Assembly (NCBI GenBank): GCA_963573385.1
Contig: CAUYLG010076860.1
Span: 20,956 to 84,955, forward strand
DNA length: 64,000 nucleotides
Direction of reading: 5' to 3'
DNA from: Cacajao melanocephalus
Taxonomy: Eukaryota > Chordata > Mammalia > Primates > Pitheciidae
In this document: piece after piece, positions 32,306 through 46,045 of the stretch
How positions within the stretch are numbered: the first letter of the stretch is position 1
Layout of the letters: every line of letters begins with the position of its first letter
Position numbers and translations under genes: made by a program
Notes under the pieces: model-generated
Seen by the model: only the letters and a program-made list of their open reading frames with translations
What the model was told of the DNA's origin: nothing
Database searches by the model: none

Positions 32306-32794
32306 ACTACCATTCTCATCTGCCCCCGCCACCCCCACCCCACCCTCCACCCTTCTGATGGGGTTCATTAAATGATTTCTGATCAGGAGGAGGGCACTAT
32401 TTTTAATGCTTCACTTATGTTTGGGTTTTGCCAGCAGGATTCGAGGTGTTTCTGTAGACAATTGTTACTGCTTTAGGAAACAATAGGAAGAAAATGAGGA
32501 AACAGTAAGCGATACCTCAGTCTAGCCGCAGAGTGAGGCTCAAAGCGGCGTCTCCAGCGAGCTTAGTGGGCTCTCTTCGCCTTATTGGTGGTGTTTTGGA
32601 GTGATGATTTCATGGTGTCATTTTAATAAGAAAAGTGTTGGAGAATTAAAAGTGGAGGTTATGTGAGATGCACTTTCTCTAACTGGATTCATGGTAAGTT
32701 ATTAATGTTTCAAGGAGAAAGAAAACTTGAAGGAGCAGAATATATTGTGGGAAAAGTTGATGATGGGAAAAGGGAGAGAACTGTGGCAAATGAG
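32305..32794. other. Unique sequence, no gene seen
   Basis: Nothing was recognised. Confidence 0.5.
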
Positions 32795-32836
32795 ACAGAG
32801 GGAGAGAGAAAGAGAGAGAGGAAGAAAGAGAGAGAC
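32795..32836. repeat. GA-rich simple repeat
   Basis: Imperfect purine tract, the third poly-purine/pyrimidine tract within 1.7 kb. Confidence 0.88.
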
Positions 32837-33179
32837 GGGGGTGAGGGGAACCGCCAGAAGGAAAGGAAAAGAGCGACAGTTTCTAAGTCTATTAGCTGAG
32901 ATTGTTTCCATTTCTGCAATTGCCTTAAAGCACATGATTGCTTGGTGTGAAGTCAGCCGGGTTGATTGCAGTCTTTACCTCCTTGACCAAGAAGTAATGG
33001 GCTTGAATTTCTTGGATATGTGAAAATAGCTCTTGTCCATTTTTTGGCTAAAGGACAGGCGCCCAGGAAGGTTGAGAGGGCCTCAGCTCTCAGCAGTCAT
33101 CCTGAGCAAGCAGCAGGGCTTTGGTTATGTTGCTCATACCAGGAGAGGCAAAGCAGCAAAGGGAAGAGAACACACAGCC

Positions 33180-33340
33180 TTAGGCACCAACAGACATGTA
33201 CTCAAATCTCTTGCCTCCATTTCCAACCTATAAAATGCAAAAGATAATAATAACCATAATAAATGTTGCAACGAGCAACCGTTTGTAAAGTCCTTGACAC
33301 CTGAGAGACGGTTTCAATCAATGGTAACTTATTCTCAGCT
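33180..33340 (-). repeat. Degenerate MIR
   Basis: TACTCAAATCTCTTGCCTCC, then CCTATAAAATGCAAAAGATA and AAAGTCCTTGACACC. Confidence 0.45.
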
Positions 33341-33794
33341 GGTTCGTGTTTCTAGACGTTGGCAAAGTCTGGGTGGTGTGTGTCCCCTCCACGGCTGTCC
33401 TGGTGCTTCCTGTTTAAAGGTAGCATCACAGTGATGGCCTCTGCGTGGACGGCAAGGTGTCGAAGCCAAGGGTCCTTTCCTTTGGTTAGTGCTGTCTTGT
33501 CTCTTTGCTCACTGAAGTGTCTTGATTAGTGTTGTAGCTTCTGATGACACTGCAGCTAAGACTCCACAGGCAGTGGGGAGAAGCCAGAGCCTGCCCAGGG
33601 AAAGTGAGGAAACATAGGTGCTTGAGAGGCTGAAAAGTAGGATACGCTTGGTGGCCTTACAATTTGTGAAAACACTTTTGAATTCGTCTCTACAAGAAAG
33701 GATGCTAGAGAACCAGAATGCAAAAATGCTTTGAAGAAAGAGCCGCTGAGCAGTCGAACCAAGCATTCTACCTCCTCTTCCCTGCAACACTGGG
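33341..33794. other. Unique sequence, no gene seen
   Basis: Antisense ORFs of 86-93 codons at 33509-33816 have no recognisable domain. Confidence 0.5.
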
Positions 33795-33935
33795 GGCTAA
33801 GGATTATTATTTGCATTTGTGGTGAAGAAACTGAGGCACAGAGAAGTTAAGCTAAGGTTCTCCAGCTACGAAGTAAGCAGCAGAACCTAAAGTTTGAAGC
33901 CAGGTCTGTCTGATACCCAAGTCCTGTAGTAAACC
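33795..33935 (+). repeat. MIR
   Basis: GAAGAAACTGAGGCACAGAG, AAGTTAAGCTAAGGTTCTCC and GAAGCCAGGTCTGTCTGATA. Confidence 0.8.
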
Positions 33936-34839
33936 TCCCCCTGTGGCGGCAAGCCTCGCCTTGCAGAGAGTGGCAAATTAGGGAAAAAAGAATCAAATGT
34001 GCTGGAGTTTAACAGGGCGTGTACATTATACTTAAAGAGAAAGACACGTTTCTTACAACACGTTTGAGGACAAATGAAACTTTATGTGATGTATCTTGCA
34101 CTAAAAAAAGGTTAGATTACATAAGCCAGACTGGTGTTGATTAAAGAAGGACAAGGTAATAAACAAGCGTAAGAAGGAAGAAGTGGCTGGCTCTGCCTTG
34201 GGCATCACCCAAGTTGCAGGCAGGGGAGGGGACAGGCCCTGCGTGGGGACAGTCTCCTGAGTTGTCTTCTTCCTTCTCTGCTTCCCTCCCCTCACCACCC
34301 CTCCCTCCAAAACCCAAAAAACCTTAAGCAGGAAAGAAAGGAGCTAATTAAAAAACAGAAAAACATCCTTGAGACCAGTGAAATCTCCATAATCCACAGT
34401 GACAGACAGGGACCTGCAGAACAGCAATTTGATTAAATAGGGATCTAAGGGATTTAGAGGGGGCTCTCCAGTTGTGTGAAATGTGTCCATACATCTGAAA
34501 AATACCGTATTTATTTGGCTTCCAAACCTAGAACCTTCTAATGGGGGAGATGGTTCCCATTTGGAACCAGGGGGAAATCACAAAGCAAGGCCATGGGGTT
34601 CCGGGCAGGGCTGGGGATCGCATGTCGGTGGAAACCCCAAGAAACCAGCCAGGGGTCTGCAGGAGGGGCTCTGGTAGAGAGAGGCGTTAGAATGCAAGGG
34701 CAGGTAAAGCCACCCTCACAGAGGGTGACTGTGGGCTGAGCCGGAGGCCCTTCCCAGACAGGGAAGACAGAACAGCCTACCTCCCCTGCCCACGCCTCGG
34801 TATCTCACTCAAGAACCAGCTGCCCATTAGTCACCTGTC
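33936..34839. other. Unique sequence, no gene seen
   Basis: No repeat family was recognised. GC content rises towards the candidate element at 34840. Confidence 0.45.
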
Positions 34840-35160
34840 ATGGGAGACAGCTATGTCGGCGGTTTTCAGCAGAAGTGAAGCAGCCAGAGGATGAATCGTT
34901 ATTCGGGGAACACACCTGCGCACAGGACAGGAATGGATGGGAGTGGGGAGCGCCTGGGGCTTCTGTTCATAGCCGTCCTCGTCGCCTCCAAGACTTGCAT
35001 CAGCAGCTCAGCCGCTGACGAATTATTCTTCTCGGACAAGCTGCAGAGGGCCCCCTCCAGTCTTCCATGTGTTCACCCCTGCCGCTCATGCTGAGGGATT
35101 TATGCTTCCTGGGGCTTGGGGGGCAAAATAATGAGTCACCCGGGGAAAAGAGAAAAACAA
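34840..35160. promoter_or_regulatory. Unique GC-richer block with AP-1-like site, candidate regulatory element
   Basis: The block is free of recognised repeats and carries about ten CpGs (GTCGGCGG, ATTCGGGG, GCGC, GTCCTCGTCGCC, GCCGCTGACG), far above its surroundings. It ends with a consensus AP-1 site TGAGTCA at about 35133. It lies in the presumed first intron, 8 kb upstream of the start-codon exon. The small open frame across it has no family resemblance. Confidence 0.33.
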
Positions 35161-35424
35161 AAATGCCCTGTATGTGCAAAATCACCTAAAATGGAGCCTT
35201 TTAGAGGACACTGAAATCTCAGCCAACTAGCCAGAAATGGTTTGCTGGGGGAATATTTTACGTGTCTTTGCTATCTTTGGATGCAATAGTCAGAAATGTT
35301 TATACCTCTTGGAGGGATCACCTGTGCAAACAGGCCAGGTCCTCTTGAGAAGGCTGTTTGTTCTTCTGGGATCTCAAACCTGAGAAGAAATTGTCCTGCA
35401 TCTCTGACTTGAGAGGTCCAGTTA

Positions 35425-36912
<1,488 letters not shown>

Positions 36913-37245
36913 TTCATTCACTCAACAAACATTTCCTAGCTGCCTGCTAAGCCAGGGCTAGGCATTGTAGAGAATCTAAGAAAAAAAAAAAAATCACAAT
37001 GACTGCCATTTGTTGGACACCTCCTGTGTGTACACATTAATACAAAACAATCCCATGAAGTACTGGTGACTCCGATGCCACGGATAAAGAAACAGGGCAC
37101 TCAGGAAGTAAATGGCACATTTTGGATTCAAATCCAGGTTCATCTACTACTAGGCCCATATTCTGTCCACTAAGCTACAACTCTTCCTCTCAAGAAGTTT
37201 ATAAACTATTAGGGGGAGATAGGATATAGATACAAATGTGTATAT
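36913..37245 (-). mobile_element. L2 LINE tail, interrupted by a MIR
   Basis: CATTCACTCAACAAACATTT and GCTAGGCATTG (36913-36978) continue at 37192 with CAAGAAGTTTATAAACTATT then AGGGGGAGA, the next antisense L2 segment. Confidence 0.6.
36995..37190 (+). repeat. MIR inserted in L2
   Basis: ACTGCCATTTGTTGGACACC, then AAAGAAACAGGGCACTCAGG and TTTGGATTCAAATCCAGG, ending CCACTAAGCTACAACT. Confidence 0.75.
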
Positions 37246-37605
37246 CAGGGTCTGACAAACTACAGTCAGTGGGGGCCAAATTCAGCCCATCATGTATTTT
37301 TGACCTTGAGCTAATTTACATTTTTACATGGTTGAAAAAAATATCAAGAGAATAATAATACTTCTAGTCATGTAAAAATGCTGTGAAATTCAAATCTCAG
37401 TGTCCACAAATAAAGTTTTGTGGGAACCCTGCTATGCCCATTCATTTACCATCATCTAAGCCTGCCTTCCTGGCTACTAAAGCATGGCCGAGTTACTGTG
37501 ACAGAGACGGGATAGCCCACAAAGCCAAAAATATTTACTCTCTGGCTCTATACAGAAAAGGTTTGACAACTCCAGGTCTGTACTCCAGGGTGGAATGTTC
37601 TGTAT
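37246..37605. mobile_element. hAT-type DNA transposon fossil
   Basis: Terminal GTCTGACAAACTACAGTCAG and, inverted at the other end, GGTTTGACAACTCCAGGTCT are imperfect inverted repeats. Internal ATAAAGTTTTGTGGGAACCC and AGCCCACAAAGCCAAAAATA match a common mammalian short hAT element; I cannot give its exact name with confidence. Confidence 0.7.
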
Positions 37606-38246
37606 CCATAGGAGAGGGTTTTTTGTTTTTTGTTTTTTAAGTGCTTGAGCAGTTCAGAAGAGGAGAAACAAATTTATTTGGCCCACAGTGTGCAGAGCTG
37701 GAGGGGATAGACAGGTGTGCTCTGTTTTAAGACTCAATGCATGAAAACCCAGATTTTAAAACAGATAAATTAAAAGGTAGTTATTTGCATAACAAATTTT
37801 CCGTTCATTTTATAAAGCAATTTACCACAGGGTTCCTTTATAGAGTGAGCCTCCATAATACATGCTAATATGATTCCATTTACAAATACTCTATTCATTA
37901 TCACTTTTCTAGAATATACCTATTGTATACAGTGAGGCTTAACTATAATCATTTTTTCCTGACAGTATAAGGTTTCCTACTTCTGAAAAGTGATTGGGCT
38001 GACCTTGTCAATTCAACTGGGGGCGGAAGCACTCTTCTTTATTGTCTCCGAGAGGGGCTTTACCTGTTAAACAGCAAGCCTGTGGATTCTGGCTCTGCAT
38101 TGTGTGATGTTGAGTAGTTGGTATAATTTTACATTTTTCACTAAGCTCCTCTTGGTAGCTGCAGCCAAAGTCCTAAAGTGTAAACTCGTCTCACTATTCT
38201 CTTACTTCATTTCATATGCAAGATACGCCAATAAAAATTGTCTGTT
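37606..38246. other. AT-rich unique sequence, no gene seen
   Basis: Nothing was recognised. Confidence 0.5.
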
Positions 38247-38547
38247 GGCTGGACATGGTGGCTCATGCCTGTAATCCCAGCACTTCAGGAAGCTGAGGTA
38301 GGCGGATCACTTGAGCCCAGGAGTTCGAGACCAGCCTGGGCAACACAGTGAGACCCCCCCCATGTCTACCACAAAAAAAAAAAAAAAAAAAATTAGCGAG
38401 GCGCGATGGCACGCATCTGTGGTCCCAGCTACTCAGGAGGCTGAGGTGGGAGAATCCTGTGAGCCAACAAGTTCAAGGCTGCAGTGAGCTATGATCACAC
38501 CACTGCACACCAGGCTCGTCAACAGAGGAAAACCTTGTCTCTAAAAG
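38247..38547 (+). mobile_element. Old Alu (AluJ-type)
   Basis: GGCTGGACATGGTGG, GAGCCCAGGAGTTCGAGACC, a long central A run, and a degraded right arm ending CCTTGTCTCTAAAAG. Confidence 0.92.
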
Positions 38548-38575
38548 ATTAATTAATTAGTTAATTAATTAATTT
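38548..38575. repeat. (ATTA)n simple repeat at an Alu tail
   Basis: AATTAATTAGTTAATTAATT type repeat, probably grown from the Alu tail. Confidence 0.85.
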
Positions 38576-39489
38576 TGTTGCTGATGTCCTGATAAATATG
38601 CGACAAGCAATACTTGTAAAAAGCAATGTTTCTCTGTCTTTTTAAAAAATTTCAAGGCATTATCTTATCTGAATTACAACATAAACTGGAGCAAGTATTC
38701 AAATTAGAGCTCGCCCCAGGAAAACAGGAAGTGATAGCAATTTAGGACCTGTCTCCTTCTCTCACGGGGTCCTGAGCCTGAATCTTCGCATGGCTTTGTG
38801 GTGTTATGCAATTGCTCTTTGTAAGAGATATGTAAAATGGAAACCTTCGCTATTCATAGCCAACTTAGGAGGAGCTGAATTTGATCAAGAAGTTTCTTGC
38901 CGGGTACCATTTTGATGGTAACTACGTGTTTCTGAACAAATCCACTTATAATCTGGGTTTCAATGGAGGTTATTTTAAAGAGCTGCCGCGTGGCTTTTGT
39001 TTTCATCCACTGTGGTGGCTGTGTTTTAGAAGTAGACAAGCATTCCTGGTATATAGCCTGAATATTTTTTAGGTTTTTTTGGTGGTAAAAGAAGCTCACA
39101 TGGAAATGCAGGGGCAGAAAAAATCACGTTCAGGGCAGTCCTGTGTGGCATTACCCTCTGGTAAAGCAGATCCATACTGCATGCTGCTAATGACTATTGC
39201 ATGACAGCTCTTAAAGGGGTAAGCGAGCGAGGTGCAGAGGGCTGGTAAGAAGCAGAGCTAGCAGTGAGGCCCTACAAATGGCGTCATCATCAACGGGGTT
39301 GGTGGGGCGGGGGCTGGGGGTGCTGCCGCTGCAGGTGGCTTGGCTACACTTGGAGGCGGCAGCTTCTCACACTGTATGGCAGGTAGCATTTCAGCCATTT
39401 TTAAAGCCCGTCACTGGCAGGGATAGCACATTTAACCCATCTGTGAGGTTCTCTGAAGAGGGGTCTCTCTTTTCTTTCTTTCTTCTTTT
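38576..39489. other. Unique sequence, no gene seen
   Basis: The segment 38880-39070 has open frames on both strands, but no domain and no splice signals that join. Confidence 0.45.
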
Positions 39490-39775
<286 letters not shown>

Positions 39776-40027
39776 GAGGGGTCCCCAGAATTGACAAGCG
39801 CTGAAATTGAAAACAGCAGCAAAAAGGCTTCATTGCATTCTTGAATTCAGGCTGTTGCACTCTGCCCCCCACAACTCTCTCTGAATTGTTGCTACCCAGT
39901 TTTTATCTCCATCATATTTTTTTTTGTTTCTCCAGTGCAGTATGTAGTGGTGGCAGGTACAGATCATAAAACAAATGGATAAATACTGAATAAACTATAT
40001 TAGTTCAGTTTTCTTTTTCCCTAGTGG

Positions 40028-40235
<208 letters not shown>

Positions 40236-41863
40236 TGGTGGTAATTTTTTAACTTTTAAAAATTAACGCTAATGGATATAGAGGAATGGGATATACATTT
40301 CCACGCGTTTTAATGATCAAACAGAAGACCGACACCTGAGAGTGGCATATTTATCATCTCTGCTATGAGGGGTGCTTCAAGGGAAGAGTTTTTGAAGCCC
40401 TGTGGTTTAAACAAAAAGAGAACATACCCCACCCCACCCTGAGCAAACAGCAGCAAAGCAGATTTCATCTCGCAAATGGAAATGAGAGCAAACAATTTTT
40501 TTTCAAAGCGATTTTATGACGAGTGGGCCTGTTTAATTGGGTTTTTTGAGCCAGGATTAATATTATAAGCTGGGGAGCTCTGTGACATGCCTGTGTCGTA
40601 GGCTTTGCCATACCACCTGCCTCCTGGGGGAAGGCAGAGAAAAGCGCTGCTATTCAGAAGCAATTTTACTTCTGCCTCGGCCTTCTCACTTCTCACTGAA
40701 GTGCTTTCCAGCCAGCCTGGCCCCAGCGCCCAAGCCTCAGCTGAGTTACATGTAATGTTGGAAAGATCTTCCCCAAATCAAGGTCATATCTAGAGCTTGC
40801 CTTGGATGTTTTTTCCATTTCTAATTTATGTAACTTTCTAAGATGTTTAGCATTTGCCCTTCTCTTGTCTCCATCCTGCTTATTAAGGTGAATTTGCATA
40901 GAAATGGGATCTTGGTCTTCAGGACCATTCACCTGACACTTGATCCCCCGAGGCGACCACTGTCTACTGTTGATACTATGAGGATGACCCACAGAAGCCA
41001 TGTCTCTCTGCAAACTAGAGTCAAAGCCTTAATTAGAAGAAGCCTTGCGTGCTGAAGTGATGGGGTGAATCAAATCAGCAAAGGCATTTAGCATTAACTT
41101 AGGAGGGCAGAATACTCCTTCCTGTTGAGTGGGTCATCCTGGGTCACAGCAATTTTGATTTGCCTTCGATAGATGGATCTTGAAGAAAGTATACAAAAAG
41201 TGTATTTTTGGTGGTTTTGTTTGGAAGTACGTTTTGACTGGTGATAAAGCTCAGAGAGTTAACTATGACCTTTTACTTTGACTCCAGGACTATTTTTTAC
41301 TTAACATCTACCTTTGAATGGGTAATAGTCATCTCTATAAATTACCTACAAAAGATGGAGCAATTGTGGATAATCAGAGAAACGAGCCCCTTGCTATCAC
41401 CCTGTTGCAGTCGGCTTTAATCCTCTGATCTCCTGGCGTTTCACCCTCTCACTGGCAGCCACCTTCCTCATTAACCCAAATCTCACTTACTGGGGTAGGA
41501 ATTCCCACTGAGAGGACAACTGTAGTCCCAGTTGACTGGTCACTGAAAGACTATTAGGTTTGAGGGTATTTATATATTTTCTAATCTAAAGGGTTTGAGA
41601 TTTAGGGAAATTCTGATCAACAACAAAATAACAGCTTTCAGGATTCTCCTGACAGTAAGCTGTCTTCGCAGAGAATCACAGTATTTGATAGTCATGGAGA
41701 TTAGGTCTCCAATTTCAATGAGAAAAGTTCATAGGAGATGGGAGGAACAGAAGAAAACTCGTGCTGATTGTGGTCAGGCTACCTTTGCTGGGGAAAAATT
41801 CATTCCCTAAAATTATTTTAAAACATAAATACCATTTAGCTTTATCTTGTATAATACCTTGCA
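40236..41863. other. Unique sequence, no gene seen
   Basis: 1.6 kb without a recognisable SINE. Chance ORFs only. Confidence 0.5.
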
Positions 41864-42153
<290 letters not shown>

Positions 42154-42159
42154 CTGCAT

Positions 42160-42345
42160 CTATAATTTGATTTAACCTTACAACTTTATTAATTGAATAT
42201 TCTGATCACCGTTTTATAGATGAGGAAACAGAGACTCCAAGGGTTTAATTACTTGCCTAAGAGTGTACCTCTGTCTACCAACAAAATTGGGATTGGTGCC
42301 AGCTCTCTTGCCATTACATCCCCACTGTCTCCTAAAGCACAACTC
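42160..42345 (+). repeat. MIR-like
   Basis: CCGTTTTATAGATGAGGAAA, then TTAATTACTTGCCTAAGAGT and TTGGGATTGGTGCCAG. Confidence 0.55.
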
Positions 42346-42719
42346 TAGTTCACACTCAATGTATCACATAGGCTGACTCATTTATCTTTACACGGGTCTC
42401 ATGCATTATGAGAAGGGGGCCGCTATTTTAACTCAATTCAAAAATATTAAAATCAAAATTTCTAAAATGTACTTGGTTTATAATATAATCATAAAATAAG
42501 TAATTGGACCAATTGAGTCTCCCAACTCGAAGACCAAAAACTGCTTTCTACTGTCAACCCATGCAGAAGGAAGCTGAGTTCCCCACTGGCCAATGCTGTC
42601 TAATTCTCTTAAATGATTCAGATGTAAGAGAGGAAATGGCATCTGTCTAATTAACACTGCCTGGTTAAATATAGCTGCCAAGGGACAGCCTTGGGACAGT
42701 GTTTACAGAATAGTCTTTC
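42346..42719. other. Unique sequence, no gene seen
   Basis: Nothing was recognised. Confidence 0.5.
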
Positions 42720-43084
42720 CAGCCCCACGGGCCTCAAGTTACAGATGATAGCAAGCCTTCCCTCCTTATCAGCTGCAAACAGAGATGCCCCCAGAAGTGG
42801 TGTCAGGCCAGGATGATGAAAGCAGAAGGGAAAGGCTGCGGCTGGCCTTCATTTCCTGCTCCTGCTATCTGGGGATTCAGAGAATGATCCCGGGACCCAG
42901 ATCCTGAAGATTCCAACAGATCTTCCTGCAAACACAAGCCCTTGTGCGCCTGAGCCTTGCTCTCTGGCCTGGAGACATCCATCTGCCAACTCTGCTAGGA
43001 ACTGCTGAGTGCCAGGAAGCACCGTCGGCTCTGCTGCCCTCCTCCTGGCAAAGAGGCACAATGACCATATTATTTCTCTTCCAG
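42720..43084 (+). promoter_or_regulatory. Repeat-free sequence immediately upstream of the start-codon exon; possible enhancer or alternative leader
   Basis: About 360 bases free of recognisable interspersed repeats abut the exon. The block contains a GATA-type TTATCAG directly joined to an E-box CAGCTG (near 42767-42776) and several TTCC (ETS-core) sites. Haematopoietic genes often use such combinations. There is no TATA or CpG island. Its role is inference; it may simply be intron with splice-enhancing content. Confidence 0.3.
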
Positions 43085-43098
43085 CTTCACGTTACAGC
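43085..43098 (+). other. GRAP2: GRAP2 5'UTR part of the start-codon exon
   Basis: A pyrimidine tract ending in TTCCAG closes at 43084, and 14 bases of leader precede the ATG at 43099. The good acceptor implies that an upstream untranslated exon is spliced on here. The bases before the ATG (TTACAGC) give a moderate start context: G follows the ATG, but C instead of a purine sits at -3 of the usual pattern when counted as ...CAGC-ATG. Confidence 0.75.
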
Positions 43099-43176
43099 AT
43101 GGAAGCTGTCGCCAAGTTTGATTTCACTGCCTCAGGTGAGGATGAGCTGAGCTTTCACAGTGGAGATGTTTTGAAG
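43099..43176 (+). CDS. GRAP2: GRAP2 first coding exon (residues 1-26, start of N-terminal SH3)
   Basis: The exon encodes 26 residues beginning MEAVAKFDFTASGEDELSFH. The AKFDF segment at residues 5-9 is the ALYDY-type motif of SH3 strand a, followed by the acidic RT loop (GEDELSF, residues 13-19). It ends in a full codon (AAG, Lys26) before the donor GTAGGT. The start is the only plausible one: it gives the exact N terminus of GADS and sits 14 bases after a strong acceptor. Residue 21 is Ser; human GADS, as I recall it, has Thr. The exon lies about 9.5 kb upstream of the next one. In the related adaptors GRB2 and GRAP the same exon also begins the SH3 domain. Confidence 0.96.
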
Positions 43177-43505
43177 GTAGGTAACGTGGGGCCCAGGGGA
43201 GCAATAAGGAGTTTCGGTTCCTCAGTAGTCTAACAGTCCCTGCCTCTGTCTCTCAACAACTGCCATGGTTCCTTTTAAAAAGAGAAGTTCACCTTGATTC
43301 CCTTTGTGCACACTTATACCAGACAGCAACCAGGCCAGGTGATAGAAATACAGAGTCGGCAGAAGCCACCATCCTGGTCCTAAGAGGTTCGTCGTCTGGA
43401 GAGGGGAACACATCCACCCCAAAGGGCTGTTACAGATGTCCTTGGCTAAGTTCTCAGGGAGCACAGGTGAGGGAACAAGTGATTGGCCCTTGAAAAATAG
43501 GAATT

Positions 43506-43801
43506 GGGCCCAGCGTGGTGGCTCATGCCTGTAATCCCAGCACTTTGGGAGGCCAAGGCTAGTGGATCACTGGGTCAGGAGTTCAAGAACAATCTGGCCA
43601 AGATGGTGAAACCCTGTCTCTCTTGAATGTACAAAAAAATTAGCCGGGCATGGTGGCGGGCGCTTGTAATCCCAGCTACCTGGAAGGCTGAGGCAGAGAA
43701 TTGCTCGAACCAGGGAGGTGGAGGTTGCAGTGAGCCAAGATCTCGCCACTGCACTCCAGCCTAGGCGACAGAGTGAGACTCCATCTCAAAGAAAAAATAC
43801 A
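43506..43801 (+). mobile_element. Alu (AluS-type), GRAP2 intron
   Basis: GGCCCAGCGTGGTGGCTCAT to CTCCATCTCAAAGAAAAAAT. Confidence 0.94.
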
Positions 43802-44793
43802 AAAAAAGATAGGGGTTGTAGGAGTATGTGCAATGTGAATGTCGGGAATGCATTGAAGGAGAGTTGGGCTTTTAGCTAAAGCTCACATATGTGCAAGCCC
43901 TGCTAAATTCAGGGAGCAGCACCAGGCTCAGCAGAGCTGGAACTCAGGTGGAGAGGCTGTGGGTGGAGACAGCTTGGGAAAGGCAGTCACAGAGGACAAG
44001 GCTCAACAAAGGCCATGCACACCTGGCCTCTTAGGGGCTGCTTAAAACTTGTCCTCAGCCGGCACTTGAGTTGGAGTGGCCACTTGCTGAGCTGAAGCGG
44101 CCTTAGGCCTCTCCCACATTCATGCTCCGTACTTACAGACTCCACATCTTAGCCCTTGGTTTTTTTTGTTGTTGTTTTTTGCTTTTTTTGCCAAAGAGCA
44201 CAAGCCCTTCAGGAGGCCATTTGGAAGTGTGTGGAGCCAGAGCCCCCCTCCCTGGCCTCAGAGCACCCTCAGATAGCCTGATCCCTGTTCCTTCGCAGCC
44301 CCGATGAGCCTTCTCAGATGTCCAGTGGCACTGAGGCCATTAGTGTCTCACCAGCGAGAATTGTTTGTTATACAAAGAACCTCGTCAGCATGTGAGAGGG
44401 TGACTGAAAGTGTCTGAGGACCAGAAAACACAGAGAATGCTTTCTTGTGGAATATGAACGTGCCCAGTAGGTAGCCTTCTAACTGCTCTCAACTTTCAAG
44501 ATCTAGTAACGTGGTGGCAAAGCGTAGGCCTTCACAAACTTAAAATATGAGTTGGGCCTGCTGACCCAGGAGAAGCTGTCTTTCACTGCGTTGGGATCTT
44601 ACCAAGCTCCTGGAGGGACTTGCTATGCAGTTAGAAGTTGCTGCCGCCTCATGGGGCACTGTCACCATGTGACTATCAGCCACTGAAGTTGATGCATCCT
44701 GGCACCAACTTCCACCCTCATCTTCCATGGCAAAGAGAGCCTGGTATCTTACTTAAGTTTTCTCTATTCCCCATAAAAATAAAAAGGAAAGGG
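43802..44793. other. Intronic unique sequence, no feature seen
   Basis: A T-run at about 44160-44190 may be a SINE remnant. No gene was seen. Confidence 0.5.
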
Positions 44794-44822
44794 AAAAAAA
44801 AAAAAAAAGAAAAAAAAAAAAC
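44794..44822. repeat. Poly-A tract
   Basis: Near-pure A tract interrupted by one G. Confidence 0.95.
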
Positions 44823-45599
44823 TTTGCTCAACTCTGCTTCCCAATCCAGCTCCTGATTTCTTTCCTCTGCTTCGTTGCTAATACTGGGAGGAATTCTCTA
44901 CACTGGGCGCACTCCGCTTCCTCACCTCCCACTCATTCCACAACCCTCTGAAATCTGCCTTTTATCCTCCCCTCAACATTCTCTTGAAGTTCGCCAGTGA
45001 TCTCCTTAACATGTAGTATAATGATCCTATGGAAATGTTTGTCTGTGGGATTGACGCTGCTAACCGGCCCTCTTCTGGAAGCCCCTTTCTTCCTGGCTCT
45101 GATGGCACCACCGTCTCTGGGTTCTTCTCCTCCCTTCCTGAGCACTCCTACAGGTCTTATTTCCAAGTGTTCTTTTTCCCTCTCTTGATCCTGAAATACA
45201 CACCTCCCTGAAGGTACTGTCTTTGGCTTTCTGATTTTTCTTCTCACTCTGAGCCAGCTGGTTCACTTCTCCAATCGTAACTATCCCCACTGTGCCAAAG
45301 ACCCTGAAGTCTATGGCTCCTGTTTTAACTCTGACCTTGCTCTTGAACTCCAGACCCAGACTTCCAGTTGTCTGCTGGATGTCCCCACAGGAACTCCAGC
45401 CCATAACTCAGGATGCCCAGATTCACTGAAACCCCCACACCCGTCTGACCCCCACTTCCACCCAAAGCCACTCTTCTATCCCTGTTCTAAGTATTATCCT
45501 AGGTCAGTCACAAGCTAGAAGGCCCGGTTATCATCAGTGCCTCCCTTACCAGATCCTGGTGACCCACAACCAACATCTCCTGAGTCCTGTTCAGGGTCA

Positions 45600-45805
45600 G
45601 GATGCAGCTAAGTGGTTTGCAGGAGGCATGATTTCCTCATCTCAGCAAACCTATGAGGTAGGCATTCATTTCCCCTCCATTTCACAGGTGAGAAACTGAG
45701 GCTAGGGATTAAATCACATGTCCAAGGTCACGCAGCTAGAATGTGACCAATCCAGGACCTGGACAGAACTCTGTCTGACTCCTAAGCACTAAACTCTGCT
45801 CTGAA
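45600..45805 (+). repeat. MIR within L2
   Basis: AACCTATGAGGTAGGCATTC, ACAGGTGAGAAACTGAGGCT, TCCAAGGTCACGCAGCTAGA and CTGTCTGACTCCTAAGCACT. Confidence 0.9.
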
Positions 45806-45854
45806 TATATTTTTTCCTCATATCTCTCAAGCAAGTCCCTTCTTCACCAGAAAA

Positions 45855-46045
45855 GAGTGTGAGGCAGTAAAAAGGAGCATAGATTTTGGGTCAGATGGAT
45901 CTGAGTTTGAATCCCAGCTTACCAGCCGTGGGGCCCGGTCACCTGTCCCTGCTTGAGCTTTAGTGTCTTCCTCAGCAAGTGAAGGGGAGGATTTGAGGTG
46001 ATGATTCTAGCCCAACACAGATGCCCAATAAATGGTAGGCCGAAT
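45855..46045 (-). repeat. MIR within L2
   Basis: AAAAGGAGCATAGATTTTGG, TCTGAGTTTGAATCCCAGCT, and ATGCCCAATAAATGGTA. Confidence 0.85.

Noticed and set aside
31925..32368. 147-codon antisense frame with Arg-Glu repeats
   Set aside because: The repeat is the CT microsatellite read in antisense; no real protein expected.
34891..35094. 67-codon frame with a signal-peptide-like start (LLFIAVLVA)
   Set aside because: Tempting because of its context, but no family match and no splice donor that joins the GRAP2 frame; kept only as a possible regulatory block.
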